64,000 bases of DNA from Schaalia odontolytica (GCF_031191545.1 NZ_CP133472.1:682001-746000); one strand, 5' to 3'; numbered from the stretch's first letter, positions 25,858 through 35,583 are shown. Numbers and translations are program-made. The notes: generated from the letters alone by a model not told the origin.

Positions 25858-28415
25858 CGTGCCACCTCCTGCGTGGCGCGCAGGGTCGCGACGGTGCCGG
25901 CACCGCCGAGATTTTCGTGAATAACGGAGCCGGTCGAGCACTCGGGCACCCACGCGACGAAGTCGGGCAGGTCCGCAATGGCGGCCGGGAGGGTGATCGT
26001 GCCACGCTCGGTCTCAAGCGTCGCGTCGGCACCCGGGGCGATGCCCGCGGAGGCCAGCGTGGCGGCGGAGGCCAGGAGGACGGGGCGGCGGGCCGAACCG
26101 GCCAGCCACGGGGCACCATCCTGAAGACGACCGGCGTCGATCATCGGCTTGTGAGAGGCCAGGATGACCTCGCCCTCGCCCGCAACGACGGGAGCCTGCG
26201 CCGAGACCGGTGCGAACTGCGGCGTCGCGCCGTCCCACTCCATGAGGGGGTTGACTTCCTCGTAGAGATCGGACAGGGCGGTGATACCCAGGTCGAGGTC
26301 GAACTCCTCGGTCAGACGCACGAACACGTCGCGATCCGTGAGGGACGTGGCCGAGCGGGCCTGGCCGAAGGGACGCAGACGGCCTTCCCAGTTGATGTAG
26401 GTGCCGTTCTTCTCGACCGCGGGAGCCACCGGCAGGACGACGTCCGCGCGATCGGTGATCTCCGAGGCACGAACCTCGAGCGACACGAGGAAGGGAACCT
26501 TGTCAAGGGCCTCACGCACGCCGGCGGGGTCGTCGAAGTCGCGAACGTCCACGCCGCCGACGACCAGAGCCTGGAGCTCACCGGAGGCGGCAGCCTCGAT
26601 CATCTGCTCGGCGTCGAGGCCGCGAGCGGGAAGCTCGCCCCAACCGAGGGACTGAGCCCCGGCCTCGTCGATTCCGCGTCCGAAGGGAGCCAGGCCTGGG
26701 AGGAGGCCTGCCTCGATGGCGGCACGGTCACCGGCGCGGCGCGGCACCCACGCGAGGCGGGCGCCCGTGCGCTCGGACAGCGCGACGACGGCTGACAGCA
26801 GGCCGGGGGTCTGCGCGGCACGCTCGCCCACGAGGATGATGCCACCGGAAAGGGCCTCGGCCAGGTCGGCGTAGGCACCGCCGGCGGCGATCGCGTCGAC
26901 GACGCCCGGCTCGGCGCCGGGGGCCGCGTGCAGGAGCTGCGCCTTCATCTTGCGCGAGCCGGCCGAGGTGAAAGGCGCGACGGTGGCGACCTTCAGGCCC
27001 GACTTTCGGGTGGCCTTGCGCAGGCGCAGGAACATGGCACCGCATTCGTCCTCGGGCTCGAGGGCGACCAGCAGCACCTGACCCGCGCTCTCCAGATCCG
27101 CGTACGTGGTCTCGAGGCCGGAGCCGGCCACGTGGGACGCCAGGAAGGAACGCTCTTCTTCGCTACAGCGACGCGAACGGAAGTCGATCGAGTCGGAGCC
27201 GACGATGGTGCGCGCGAACTTCGACCATGCCCAGGCGTCCTCGAAGGTGAGGTGGCCGCCGGGCAGGAAGCCCACGGACGAACCCGCATTCTCCAGGCCC
27301 TCACGAACGCGGTCGAGCGCGTCGGACCAGGAGGTGGGAACGAGTTCGCCGTCGGAGCGCACGAGCGGGTAGGTCAGGCGATCGACCTTGTCCCACTCAA
27401 AGGCGAAGCGGTCCTTGTCGGTGATCCACTCTTCGTTGACCTCGGGGTCGTTGCCGCTCAAGCGGCGCACGACCTCACCGCGGCGAACGTCCTGACGGAT
27501 CGCGCTGCCCGACGCGTCGTGCTCGGTCACGGAAGCCGTCGACACGAGGTCGAAGGGACGCGCGCGGAAGCGGTAGGACGCGGCGGTCAGGGCACCGACC
27601 GGGCAGATCTGGATGATGTTGCCCGAGAAGTAGGACGCGAAGGCTCGCCCGGACACGTCGCGCTCGGCGACGGAGAGCTCACCCTCGTTGATTGATCCGA
27701 CGATCGCGTCGGTGCCGTACGGGGACGACAGGGACGAGGTCGACGCCTCCTTGGCCTTGGGATCGAAGAAGTCGAGCGTGGTCGAGTCGAAGCCGCCGAC
27801 CTGCTCGCCCATGAAGTAGTGGTGCTCCGTGGGGGCGGTGCCGCCGCCGCGACCCTGCAGGTCCATGAACACGTCACCCGAGATCTCCTTGCCGAAGCGC
27901 ACGCAGCGCTGGCACAGGATGCAGCGCTCGCGATCCAGCAGGATCTGGGAGGTCAGGCGCAGCGGCTTCTTGAAGGTGCGCTTGGCGTCCGTGAAACGGG
28001 ACTTACCGCGGCCCTCCGTGAGCGCCTGGTTCTGCAGGGGGCACTCGCCGCCCTTGTCACAGACCGGGCAGTCCAGCGGGTGGTTGATGAGCAGGAACTC
28101 CATGACGCCGCGCTGCGCGCGGTCGACCACCTCGGAGGTGTGCTGGGTCTTGACGACCATTCCCGGGGTGACGGTCTGCGCACACGACGGCTGCGGCTTG
28201 GGCATGAAGCGCAGCTCGCCCGTATTGCGGTCGGGCATGCCGACCTCTACGAGGCACTGGCGGCATGCGGCCACCGGGGCCAGCAGCGGGTGGTCGCAGA
28301 AACGCGGGATCCGGATGCCGGCCTGCTCGGCCGCGCGGATCACGAGCGTGCCCTGGGGAACAGAAAGCTGAACGTCGTCGATGGTGACGTCGATCATGTT
28401 GGGTGCGTCGCTCAT
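25854..28415 (-). CDS. nuoG: NADH-quinone oxidoreductase subunit G, lacking N7 ligands
   Basis: An 853-residue subunit of the NADH-oxidising arm. Cluster ligands: N1b C40/C51/C54/C78; N5 H112, C116, C119, C125; N4 C165, C168, C171 and C271. The molybdopterin-oxidoreductase-like C-terminal half is present but catalytically vestigial, as usual. At the position where actinobacterial and E. coli NuoG have CxxCxxxC plus a distant Cys (cluster N7), this protein reads SVTEHDASGS and WITDK: T297, D300, S304, T332. All four N7 ligands are gone. Overlaps nuoF and nuoH by 4 nt each. Confidence 0.95.
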   Translation of the reverse strand: MSDAPNMIDVTIDDVQLSVPQGTLVIRAAEQAGIRIPRFCDHPLLAPVAACRQCLVEVGMPDRNTGELRFMPKPQPSCAQTVTPGMVVKTQHTSEVVDRAQRGVMEFLLINHPLDCPVCDKGGECPLQNQALTEGRGKSRFTDAKRTFKKPLRLTSQILLDRERCILCQRCVRFGKEISGDVFMDLQGRGGGTAPTEHHYFMGEQVGGFDSTTLDFFDPKAKEASTSSLSSPYGTDAIVGSINEGELSVAERDVSGRAFASYFSGNIIQICPVGALTAASYRFRARPFDLVSTASVTEHDASGSAIRQDVRRGEVVRRLSGNDPEVNEEWITDKDRFAFEWDKVDRLTYPLVRSDGELVPTSWSDALDRVREGLENAGSSVGFLPGGHLTFEDAWAWSKFARTIVGSDSIDFRSRRCSEEERSFLASHVAGSGLETTYADLESAGQVLLVALEPEDECGAMFLRLRKATRKSGLKVATVAPFTSAGSRKMKAQLLHAAPGAEPGVVDAIAAGGAYADLAEALSGGIILVGERAAQTPGLLSAVVALSERTGARLAWVPRRAGDRAAIEAGLLPGLAPFGRGIDEAGAQSLGWGELPARGLDAEQMIEAAASGELQALVVGGVDVRDFDDPAGVREALDKVPFLVSLEVRASEITDRADVVLPVAPAVEKNGTYINWEGRLRPFGQARSATSLTDRDVFVRLTEEFDLDLGITALSDLYEEVNPLMEWDGATPQFAPVSAQAPVVAGEGEVILASHKPMIDAGRLQDGAPWLAGSARRPVLLASAATLASAGIAPGADATLETERGTITLPAAIADLPDFVAWVPECSTGSVIHENLGGAGTVATLRATQEVAR

Positions 28416-29716
28416 CGGCTACCTCCTCGCGCGTAGTTAGCGGACGCCTCGTAGGGGAAAAGCTCGCGGGCGGGCGTGGTGAGCCCGGCCTCGAACTCGT
28501 CCCGGAAGCGCTTGATGCCCGACATGATCGGGGTTGCTGCGGCGTCGCCCAGCGGGCAGAAGCTGCGGCCCGCGATGTTGTGCGCGATCTCGTCGAGCAG
28601 GTCGACGTCGCCGGGGCGACCCTCGCCTCGCTCGAGACGCAGCATGATTTGCTTCATCCAGTAGGTGCCTTCGCGACAGGGCGTGCACTTACCGCAGGAC
28701 TCGTGCTGGTAGAACTCGGACCAGCGGGTGATGACGCGGACCACCGAGACGGTCTCGTCGAACACCTGCAGGGCTCGCGTACCCAGCATCGAACCGGCCG
28801 CGCCCACGGACTCGTAGTCCAGGGGCGTGTCGAGCTCCTCTTCGGTGAAGATCGGGGTGGAGGAACCGCCGGGGGTCCAGAACTTCAGCGTGTGGCCGTC
28901 GCGGATGCCGCCCGCCATCTCGATGAGTTCGCGCATCGTGATGCCGAAGGGTGCCTCGAACTGGCCGGGGTTGTTCACGTGGCCCGACACCGAGAAGATG
29001 CCGTGGCCCTTGGACTTCTCGGTGCCCATCGATGCGAACCACTCGGGCGAGTTGCGGAAAATGCCCGCCACCTGAGCGATGGTCTCGACGTTGTTGACGA
29101 CCGTCGGACGGGCGTACAGGCCTGCGACCGCGGGGAAGGGCGGCTTGAGGCGCGGGTGGCCTCGGCGTCCCTCGAGAGAATCCAGGAGGGCCGTCTCTTC
29201 GCCGCAGATGTAGGCTCCGGCACCCGCGTGTGCGGTGATGCGCAGGTCGCCGAGCACGCCGGCTTCAGTCGCCTCGCGCACGGCCTCCAGGAGGCGGCGG
29301 TACACGTGGGTGACCTCGCCGCGCAGGTAGACGAACGCGTGGTCGCAGCCGATAGCGCGCGACGTGATGGCGATACCCTCAATGAGGACGTGCGGGTTGC
29401 CCATGATGAGCGGGATGTCCTTGCAGGTGCCCGGCTCGGACTCATCGGCGTTCACCACGAGGTAGCGCGGGCCGCCGTCGGCCGGGGGCAGGAAGGACCA
29501 CTTGAGGCCTGACGGGAAGCCTGCGCCGCCACGGCCTCGCAGACCGGAGTCCTTGACGGCCGCGACGATGTCGGCGGGTTCCATCGTGCGTGCCTTTTCG
29601 AGGCCCAGGTAGCCGCCGCGGCCACGGTAGGAGTCCAGCGTCCAGGAGCGCTCCTCTCCCCACCCGTTGGTGAGGATCGGGGTCAGCGGTCCGGGCGCAA
29701 CGTATGCGGTGCTCAC
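28412..29716 (-). CDS. nuoF: NADH-quinone oxidoreductase subunit F
   Basis: A 434-residue flavoprotein subunit that oxidises NADH. NADH/FMN-binding glycine-rich segments GLRGRGGAGFPSGLKW and GAGAYICGEETALLDSLEG are intact, as is the N3 cluster motif ESCGKCTPCREGTYWM with the fourth Cys in FCPLGDA. Normal length. Overlaps nuoE (upstream) and nuoG (downstream) by 4 nt, consistent with stoichiometric production. Confidence 0.97.
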   Translation of the reverse strand: MSTAYVAPGPLTPILTNGWGEERSWTLDSYRGRGGYLGLEKARTMEPADIVAAVKDSGLRGRGGAGFPSGLKWSFLPPADGGPRYLVVNADESEPGTCKDIPLIMGNPHVLIEGIAITSRAIGCDHAFVYLRGEVTHVYRRLLEAVREATEAGVLGDLRITAHAGAGAYICGEETALLDSLEGRRGHPRLKPPFPAVAGLYARPTVVNNVETIAQVAGIFRNSPEWFASMGTEKSKGHGIFSVSGHVNNPGQFEAPFGITMRELIEMAGGIRDGHTLKFWTPGGSSTPIFTEEELDTPLDYESVGAAGSMLGTRALQVFDETVSVVRVITRWSEFYQHESCGKCTPCREGTYWMKQIMLRLERGEGRPGDVDLLDEIAHNIAGRSFCPLGDAAATPIMSGIKRFRDEFEAGLTTPARELFPYEASANYARGGSR

Positions 29717-30423
29717 TTCGCCTCTTCTCCCTTCGTATCAGTGGCCTCGTCGGTGACGCGGGCGGCGACCGGCTCGGTCCAGCCGTTCGCCGCGGCGATT
29801 TCGCGGCCCAGCAGGGTGGCGCGGCCCGCGGAGGGGCCTTCGTTCTCGTGGCCGTCCAGGAAGCCGGCCAGGACGCGCTCGTTTTCCTTGAACGTGGGGG
29901 CCACGATGGGACCGCGCGTCGGGTGGATGTCGCGGCCGGCCTGGATGTCGTCGATCATCGCCAGCGCCGACGAGGGAGTCTGGTTGTCGAAGAATTCCCA
30001 GTTGACCATGACAACGGGTGCGTAGTCGCACGCCGCGTTGCACTCGATGCGCTCGAGCGTGATCTTGCCGTCTTCGCTGGTCTCGTCGCTGCCGACGCCG
30101 ACCTTGCCGGAGACCTTCTCCCAGATCTCGTCGCCGCCCATGACGGCGCACAGCGCGTTCGTGCACACGCCCACCAGGTACTCGCCGGTGGGGTGACGCT
30201 TGTACTGCGTGTAGAAGGTCGCCACGGCGCTGATCTCTGCGCGGGGCAGGTCGAGCGTCGATGAGATGAAGTCGATGCCGTCCGGGCTGACGTAGCCGTC
30301 GACGGACTGGATCAGGTGCAGCATCGGCAGCAGCGCGGAGCGCGAGTGACCGTCCGGGTAGCGGGCGATGATCTGCGCGGCATCCGCCTGCAGGCGTGCC
30401 AGGGTGTCGGGTGTATAGCTCAT
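29713..30423 (-). CDS. nuoE: NADH-quinone oxidoreductase subunit E
   Basis: A 236-residue thioredoxin-fold subunit with the N1a [2Fe-2S] cluster: ligands in [12 protein letters not shown] and [13 protein letters not shown]. The C-terminal ~70 residues (after [12 protein letters not shown]) are a hydrophilic extension typical of actinobacterial NuoE, ending in [12 protein letters not shown]. Overlaps nuoD and nuoF by 4 nt. Confidence 0.96.
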   Translation of the reverse strand: MSYTPDTLARLQADAAQIIARYPDGHSRSALLPMLHLIQSVDGYVSPDGIDFISSTLDLPRAEISAVATFYTQYKRHPTGEYLVGVCTNALCAVMGGDEIWEKVSGKVGVGSDETSEDGKITLERIECNAACDYAPVVMVNWEFFDNQTPSSALAMIDDIQAGRDIHPTRGPIVAPTFKENERVLAGFLDGHENEGPSAGRATLLGREIAAANGWTEPVAARVTDEATDTKGEEAK

Positions 30424-31766
30424 CGGTCAACGCCTCCGAGAACGGGGTCGATAGCGGCCAGGGCGACGACCACGTCGGCCAGCTGGCCTCCTTCGGTCAT
30501 CATGGCCAGCGCTTGCAGGTTGGCGTAGGAGGGGTCGCGGAAGTGCGCGCGGAACGGGCGCGTGCCGCCGTCGGAGACGAGGTGAACGCCCAGGACGCCC
30601 TTCGCGTGCTCGACGGTCTGGTAGACCTGGCCGGCGGGCACGTGGAAGCCCTCGGTGACGAGCTTGAAGTGGTGGATGAGGGACTCCATGGACTCCCCCA
30701 TGATCTCGCGGACGTGCTCGGCCGAGTTGCCCTGGCCGTCGGTGCCGACCGCCAGGCGCGCGGGCCAGGCGATTTCGGGGTCGGCGACCATGGTGGGCGC
30801 GCCCTCGCACTGCTCCAGCTTCGAGAGCACCTGCCAGATGATGCGCATCGACTCGTAGCACTCGTCGAAGCGGACCATCGTGCGGTTGTAGACGTCCGAC
30901 TTGTCGCGGGTGGGAACATCGAACTCGAAGTTCTCGTAGCCGCAGTAGGGCTGGCTCTTGCGCAGATCCAGGGGCAGGCCGGCGGCCCGAACGCCGGGGC
31001 CGGTGGTCCCGAGGGCCATGAGGCCGCTGAGCGGCATGACGGCCACGTCGCACAGACGCTTCTTGAAGATCGGGTTCTCCACCAGGATGTCCTGGAGCTC
31101 GCCGATGTCCTTGCGGGCCCGACGCAGGCGGTCACGGATGTAGTCCGTGGTGCCCTCGCCGATGTCCTGCACGACGCCGCCGGGGCGGATGTACTCGTGG
31201 TTCATGCGCAGGCCGGTGATGCGTTCGAAGATGCGCAGGATCTCCTCGCGGGCGCGGAAGCCGATCGTCATGATCGTGGTGGCACCCATTTCGTTACCGG
31301 TCGAACCGATGGCGACCAGGTGGGAGGCGATGCGGCACAGCTCCATCATGAGGATGCGGATCAGGGAGGCGCGCTCGGGGATGTCCTCTTCAATGCCGAG
31401 GAGCTTCTCGACGCCCAGGCAGTACGCGGCCTCTTGGAAGAAGGGGGCGACGTAGTCCATGCGTGTGCAGTATGCGACGCCCTGGGCCCACGTGCGGTAC
31501 TCCATGTTCTTCTCGATGCCGGTGTGCAGGTAACCGGTGTCGACGCGGGTCTCGCGGACCTTCTCGCCGTCGAGCTCGAGGATCAGACGCAGAACGCCGT
31601 GGGTCGCCGGGTGAACCGGGCCCAGGTTGACGACGATGCGCTCGGAGGTAATGGCCTCGATCTCGTGCAGGACGTCGTCCCAGTCGCCGCCCTGGGTGAG
31701 GACCTCGGGGATGTCCTCGATGGGCAGGTCGGTCGCGCCGGCGGGCGCGTGGAAGGCGGTGGTCAT
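30420..31766 (-). CDS. nuoD: NADH-quinone oxidoreductase subunit D
   Basis: A 448-residue 49-kDa-type subunit lining the quinone site. Conserved: [24 protein letters not shown] (quinone-binding His region), [31 protein letters not shown] and the C-terminal [17 protein letters not shown]. Begins on the last base of nuoC. Confidence 0.97.
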   Translation of the reverse strand: MTTAFHAPAGATDLPIEDIPEVLTQGGDWDDVLHEIEAITSERIVVNLGPVHPATHGVLRLILELDGEKVRETRVDTGYLHTGIEKNMEYRTWAQGVAYCTRMDYVAPFFQEAAYCLGVEKLLGIEEDIPERASLIRILMMELCRIASHLVAIGSTGNEMGATTIMTIGFRAREEILRIFERITGLRMNHEYIRPGGVVQDIGEGTTDYIRDRLRRARKDIGELQDILVENPIFKKRLCDVAVMPLSGLMALGTTGPGVRAAGLPLDLRKSQPYCGYENFEFDVPTRDKSDVYNRTMVRFDECYESMRIIWQVLSKLEQCEGAPTMVADPEIAWPARLAVGTDGQGNSAEHVREIMGESMESLIHHFKLVTEGFHVPAGQVYQTVEHAKGVLGVHLVSDGGTRPFRAHFRDPSYANLQALAMMTEGGQLADVVVALAAIDPVLGGVDR

Positions 31767-32503
31767 CAGTTCACACTCCTACGAACGTCGGGGGAAGCGT
31801 TGACGGCGCCCTTGAATTCCACGGGGATGCCGCCCAGCGGGTAGTCCTTGCGCTGGGGGTGTCCGACCCAGTCGTCGGGCATCGCGGTGCGCGTGAGCGA
31901 GGGGTGGCCGGTGAAGACAATTCCGATGAGGTCCCAGGTCTCGCGCTCCTGCCAGTCATTTCCGGGGTAGACGGAGACGATGGAGGGGATGCGGGGGTCC
32001 TCATCGGGGCACGTGACCTCGAGGCGGATCATGCGGTTGTGCGTGATCGAGTAGAGGGGGTAGATGGCGTGCAGCTCGCGACCCTTATCGAGGGGGTAGT
32101 GCGCGCCGTTCGTGCCCAGGCACATCTCGAAGCGCAGGTCCGCGTCGTCGCGCAGGTACTTGGCGACGCGCGCGATGTGCTCGCGGGCGATGAAGATCCC
32201 GAGCTGTCCGCGGTCGATGGTGACCTTTTCGATAACGTCGGCGACGTCGAGGCCATCGGCGGCGATGAGTTCTTCGAGGACGTCAACGACCTGGTCGAAC
32301 CAGCCGCCGTAGGGGCGGGAGGCCTCGCCGGGCAGGAAGGAGTCGGAGATCAGGCCGGCAAAACCGGAGGTGGAGGAGTCGGTGCCCGCGCCGAAGAGGC
32401 CCTCGCGGTGCGCGATGGGCTCGGGGAGGGCAAAACCACGCTGGGACGAGGACTGAGCGACCTCCGCGGGCGTGTTTTCCTCGGGGATGGAAAGGTCGCT
32501 CAT
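31766..32503 (-). CDS. nuoC: NADH-quinone oxidoreductase subunit C
   Basis: A 245-residue 30-kDa-type subunit. The diagnostic [40 protein letters not shown] is present near residues 185-230. A roughly 70-residue N-terminal extension precedes the domain. Separate from nuoD, unlike the E. coli NuoCD fusion. Confidence 0.96.
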   Translation of the reverse strand: MSDLSIPEENTPAEVAQSSSQRGFALPEPIAHREGLFGAGTDSSTSGFAGLISDSFLPGEASRPYGGWFDQVVDVLEELIAADGLDVADVIEKVTIDRGQLGIFIAREHIARVAKYLRDDADLRFEMCLGTNGAHYPLDKGRELHAIYPLYSITHNRMIRLEVTCPDEDPRIPSIVSVYPGNDWQERETWDLIGIVFTGHPSLTRTAMPDDWVGHPQRKDYPLGGIPVEFKGAVNASPDVRRSVN

Positions 32504-33054
32504 GCGAGGAGTCCCTTCATCTGGTGGGTGGGGGTCGCCTCGAGCGCGGCCTGCTCGGCGCGGCGGGCGATCTCGCGGCGGTGGACGCCGAGGGGTTCCT
32601 TGCCGATCTGCTCACGCAGGACGAGGACCGCGTGGATGAGGGCCTCGGGGCGGGGCGGGCAGCCGGGCAGGTAGACGTCGACGGGGACGATGTGATCGCA
32701 GCCCTGGACGACGGCGTAGTTGTTGAAGACGCCACCGGAGGACGCGCATGCGCCCATGGAGATGACCCACTTGGGTTCGGGCATCGAGTCGTAGACGCGG
32801 CGGATGATGGGGGCCATCTTGTGCGAGACACGGCCCGACACGATCATCATGTCGGCGTGACGCGGCGAGGCGCGGAAGACCTCGAGGCCGAAGCGCGCCA
32901 TGTCGAAACGGGGGGTTCCGGCGGCCATCATCTCGATGGCGCAGCACGCCAGACCCATGGTGACGGGCCACTGGCTGTACTTGCGTGCGAGCCCGAGGAC
33001 TTTCTCGACGCTGGTGAGCGCGATACCCGCGGGCAAGGATTCTTCAAGTCCCAC
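32500..33054 (-). CDS. nuoB: NADH-quinone oxidoreductase subunit B
   Basis: A 184-residue PSST-type subunit carrying cluster N2, the direct electron donor to menaquinone. Ligands visible: the tandem Cys pair in [11 protein letters not shown], the Cys in [12 protein letters not shown] and the Cys in [12 protein letters not shown]. Overlaps nuoC by 4 nt and follows nuoA by 21 nt. Confidence 0.97.
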   Translation of the reverse strand: MGLEESLPAGIALTSVEKVLGLARKYSQWPVTMGLACCAIEMMAAGTPRFDMARFGLEVFRASPRHADMMIVSGRVSHKMAPIIRRVYDSMPEPKWVISMGACASSGGVFNNYAVVQGCDHIVPVDVYLPGCPPRPEALIHAVLVLREQIGKEPLGVHRREIARRAEQAALEATPTHQMKGLLA

Positions 33055-33075
33055 TTGTCTTTTCCTTCTTATTTC

Positions 33076-33435
33076 TCAGTAGTCCAGGCCGCCGCGTCGC
33101 CATTCGTAGGCGTAGGGGACGCAGAGGGTGACCAGGAAGCTCATCATGACGACCAGTCCGAACAGGCCCAGCTGGTTGAAGCTGACGGCCCACGGGTACA
33201 TGAACACAACTTCGATGTCGAAGATGATGAACGTCATGGCGACCAGGTAGTAGCGCACCGGGAAGCGCCCCTCGGTGAGGTGAGCGCTGGTCGGCTGGAT
33301 GCCGCACTCGTAGTTGTCGGCCTTGGTTTTGGACTTCTTGGTGGGGCCCAGGATCGCGGAGGCGCCCAGGCCTCCGAAGGCTAGTACGAGGGCGGCTGCC
33401 GACATAATGAGCAGCGGCACGTAGGGATTCGTCAT
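33076..33435 (-). CDS. nuoA: NADH-quinone oxidoreductase subunit A
   Basis: A 119-residue three-TM subunit. The conserved loop YECGIQPTSAHLTEGRFPVRYYLVAMTFIIFDIEVVF contains the Cys used in active/deactive transitions of complex I. It is the first nuo gene and starts 28 nt after the FAD-dependent reductase gene, so the latter is probably co-transcribed. Confidence 0.96.
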   Translation of the reverse strand: MTNPYVPLLIMSAAALVLAFGGLGASAILGPTKKSKTKADNYECGIQPTSAHLTEGRFPVRYYLVAMTFIIFDIEVVFMYPWAVSFNQLGLFGLVVMMSFLVTLCVPYAYEWRRGGLDY

Positions 33436-33463
33436 CGTTCCTCCCGGTTATCGGTGGTGGTGG

Positions 33464-34744
33464 TCATGCGGGGCGCACCACCTTGGTCAGCATTGTGATG
33501 AGTTGGTCGTCGAAGTCGCCCCCGGTCCTCTCGTAGCCGTCCGACAGGAGTTTGTGGACGAGCGTCATGAGGCGCGCAATGGGCAGCCCAACGTTCGTGC
33601 AGGTGCGCATGATCGTCGGGTTTTCGATGAGCGCGACAAAGATGCGGCCGAGCTGGTAGTAGCCGCCGTATTCGTCGCGGAGCATGTGGGGGTATTCGCT
33701 CATCGCCCGGTCGATACCGGCGCGGTGGGAGCGTGAGAGGGCCTGTGCGATGCAGGAGGCCGCGTAGCGTCCGGCCTTCATGGCGGGGGCGATGCCTTCT
33801 CCGTTGTAGGGGGACACCATGCCGCCGGCGTCGCCGACGAGGACGAGGCCCTGGGTGTAGTGGGGCTTGCGGTTGAAGCTCATGGGCAAAGCGGCGGAGC
33901 GCAGCTGACCGATCTGGTTGTCCGGGGTGAAGCCCCATTCGCCCGGCAGGTTGGCGGTCCAGGTCTTGAAGACCTCGCGGTAGGGCAGGTTGGTGGCGCC
34001 GGCGCGCGAGGCGACGGAGCCGAGGCCGACGTTGACGATGCCGTCGCCCATGGGGAAGATCCAGCCGTAGCCGGGCAGCAGGTCGGAGGCGCCGGGGGTG
34101 CCGCTCCACAGTTCGAGGTGGGATTCCATCCATTCCTCGTCGCCGCGCGGGCTGCGGAAGTAGGCGCGCGCGGCGACGCCCATGGGGCGGTTCATCTTCT
34201 TTTCGAGGCCGAGGCTGGTGGCGAGTCGTGCGGCCACTCCCCCTGCGTCGACGACGATGGAGGCGCGCACCTCAACGGTGGTGGCGTTCTTGCCGCGCCC
34301 GCTCTTGGCGCTCACGCCGACGACGCGGCCGGAGCCATCCTGAATGGCGCCGACGACGGTGACGCCCTCGTAGAGGCGGGCACCCGCTTCGACGGCGCGC
34401 TTGGCGAGCGCATGGTCGAGGTCCATGCGGGCGCGGGTCATGCCGTAGCCGGGCAGGGACTTCTGGTCGGGCCAGTCCATGTGGACGGTGTGGCCGCCGC
34501 CGATGACGGTCAGGCCGCGGTTTCGCATCCAGCCGGTGGTGTCCACGCCCATCGCGATGAGCTCGTGGACGGCGGCCGGGGTGAGCCCATCGCCGCAGAT
34601 TTTGTCGCGCGGGAAGGGGCTTTTCTCCAGGAGGATGACGTCGAGGCCTGCTCTGGCCAGGTGGTAGGCGGTGGAGGACCCGCCCGGGCCTGCGCCAACG
34701 ACGACGACGTCAGCGCTCATGTCACTAGGCATGGTGGATGCCAC
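33464..34744 (-). CDS. Geranylgeranyl reductase family FAD-dependent oxidoreductase (MenJ-like)
   Basis: A 426-residue flavoprotein. N-terminal Rossmann FAD site DVVVVGAGPGGSSTAYHLARAGLDVILLEK, then FPRDKICGDGLTPAAV, the geranylgeranyl-reductase-family signature with a redox Cys, and the second FAD motif VLVGDAGGMVSPYNGEGIAPAMKAG. In mycobacteria the related MenJ saturates one isoprene unit of menaquinone. Here the gene heads the nuo transcript, 28 nt before nuoA, with a polyprenyl synthase at the far end, which supports that role; the exact substrate is inferred. GTG 34744 is chosen because GGAGG lies 6 nt before it. Confidence 0.85.
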   Translation of the reverse strand: MASTMPSDMSADVVVVGAGPGGSSTAYHLARAGLDVILLEKSPFPRDKICGDGLTPAAVHELIAMGVDTTGWMRNRGLTVIGGGHTVHMDWPDQKSLPGYGMTRARMDLDHALAKRAVEAGARLYEGVTVVGAIQDGSGRVVGVSAKSGRGKNATTVEVRASIVVDAGGVAARLATSLGLEKKMNRPMGVAARAYFRSPRGDEEWMESHLELWSGTPGASDLLPGYGWIFPMGDGIVNVGLGSVASRAGATNLPYREVFKTWTANLPGEWGFTPDNQIGQLRSAALPMSFNRKPHYTQGLVLVGDAGGMVSPYNGEGIAPAMKAGRYAASCIAQALSRSHRAGIDRAMSEYPHMLRDEYGGYYQLGRIFVALIENPTIMRTCTNVGLPIARLMTLVHKLLSDGYERTGGDFDDQLITMLTKVVRPA

Positions 34745-34798
34745 GGCATTCCTCCGTCAGGTGGTGCGCGGGTGCGTCCGCGCGAGTGTGCAAGGCGG

Positions 34799-34821
34799 AT
34801 GAAGCGTGCACATCACTTCAT
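34799..34821. promoter_or_regulatory. Inverted repeat upstream of the nuo transcript
   Basis: ATGAAG and CTTCAT flank a GTGcacatCAC core, giving a near-perfect palindrome 55-77 nt before the first start codon. It could be an operator. It does not match the Rex consensus. Nothing more specific can be said. Confidence 0.35.
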
Positions 34822-34969
34822 TCCTCAAGCAACCCTAGCCAGGTAACCCTCAGTCGGCGACCTAGGTTACTTTTTGGCTATATTTCGGGGAATCATGCGG
34901 ATCGCAGAGTTGCTCACCATCCCAATTTGCGCAACGGTTCTCTGTCGTAAATCTCGGACCCGGCCTCGG

Positions 34970-34993
34970 TACCGTCGACAGGCCGTGACGGTA
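34970..34993. promoter_or_regulatory. TACCGTC/GACGGTA inverted repeat
   Basis: Perfect 7-bp arms separated by 10 nt in the intergenic region, 36 bp upstream of the -35 of the T7-like locus. Possible regulator site; no match to a site I know. Confidence 0.3.
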
Positions 34994-35028
34994 GGGCACG
35001 GAGGGCATCCCAGCCCCAACGGAACTGC

Positions 35029-35057
35029 TTGCCGCCCCCTTGGAGGATCCATACACT
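35029..35057 (+). promoter_or_regulatory. Predicted promoter of the T7-like locus
   Basis: TTGCCG (35029-35034), 17-bp spacer, TACACT (35052-35057): four of six matches to each consensus hexamer with ideal spacing. The transcript would start near 35064, about 60 nt before ATG 35123. Confidence 0.5.
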
Positions 35058-35122
35058 GTGTAACCGACACCCCGGTTCCGTCCGGCACCCCCGCGCGCCG
35101 GACGACGACAGAAAGCAGACTC

Positions 35123-35583
35123 ATGGCCGACTACGGTTTCAACAGCGAATCTCACGCGCGCACGCGCGGGGATGTGGAGGACGGGGGGCGGCGCTGTCCC
35201 GCTCCGAGGAGGCCACTCGCCAGCTTAGTAGCGCTCAGACGCAGACGCGGTGGCCGAGCGAACAGGGGACCCAGGACTTCCGAACGAGGACCGTGGCATT
35301 CTTCGATTCGATGAATGAGACACTCGCGGAGGAGAAGGACATCTTCGATACGTTCCGCACGAATCTGTCGATCGCCGTGAAGGAAGCCGAGGGTGCCGAG
35401 GAGGGCAATGCGGCGGTGCTCGAGGCAATCAATCACGCCCTCCAGGCCGATTTCGGAGCCGCAGCCGTCTCCCCCACTACTGCGACTCCCAACACTTCCG
35501 GCTCCGGTGCCCCCGCCCCGGCTGCCCCGAGCGCGCAGCCCGCAGGTGTCCCCGCCCCGGTCGGCGGCATGCCCGAGTTCTGA
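35123..35583 (+). pseudogene. Small WXG/EspC-like protein gene with a one-base frameshift
   Basis: From ATG 35123 the frame reads MADYGFNSESHARTRGDVED and then leaves the helical pattern at a run of six G (35183-35188). Adding one G joins it to a frame that continues ALSRSEEATRQLSSAQTQTR, FRTRTVAFFDSMNETLAEEK and a helical stretch up to TGA 35581. The restored product would be about 153 residues: an all-helical ~110-residue domain like WXG100/EspC type VII substrates plus a Pro/Ala/Gly-rich tail ending GGMPEF. It sits directly before a large helical protein and two mycosins. It is either a pseudogene, a phase-variable gene or a sequencing error in the homopolymer; family assignment is by shape and context only. 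Confidence 0.6.

Larger units (their letters stand above)
34745..35122. other. 378-bp divergent intergenic region between nuo and T7-like locus
   Basis: No gene is visible. It holds the palindrome at 34799, a GTAACC/GGTTAC inverted repeat followed by T5 (34844-34872), a TACCGTC/GACGGTA inverted repeat (34970-34993) and a promoter for the rightward locus at 35029-35057. Base composition is less GC-rich near 34865-34935. The start of the nuo transcript is not clear. Confidence 0.6.

Noticed and set aside
34745-35122. Rex operator for nuo
   Set aside because: No sequence close to TGTGAN6TCACA was found in the region; only other palindromes are present.
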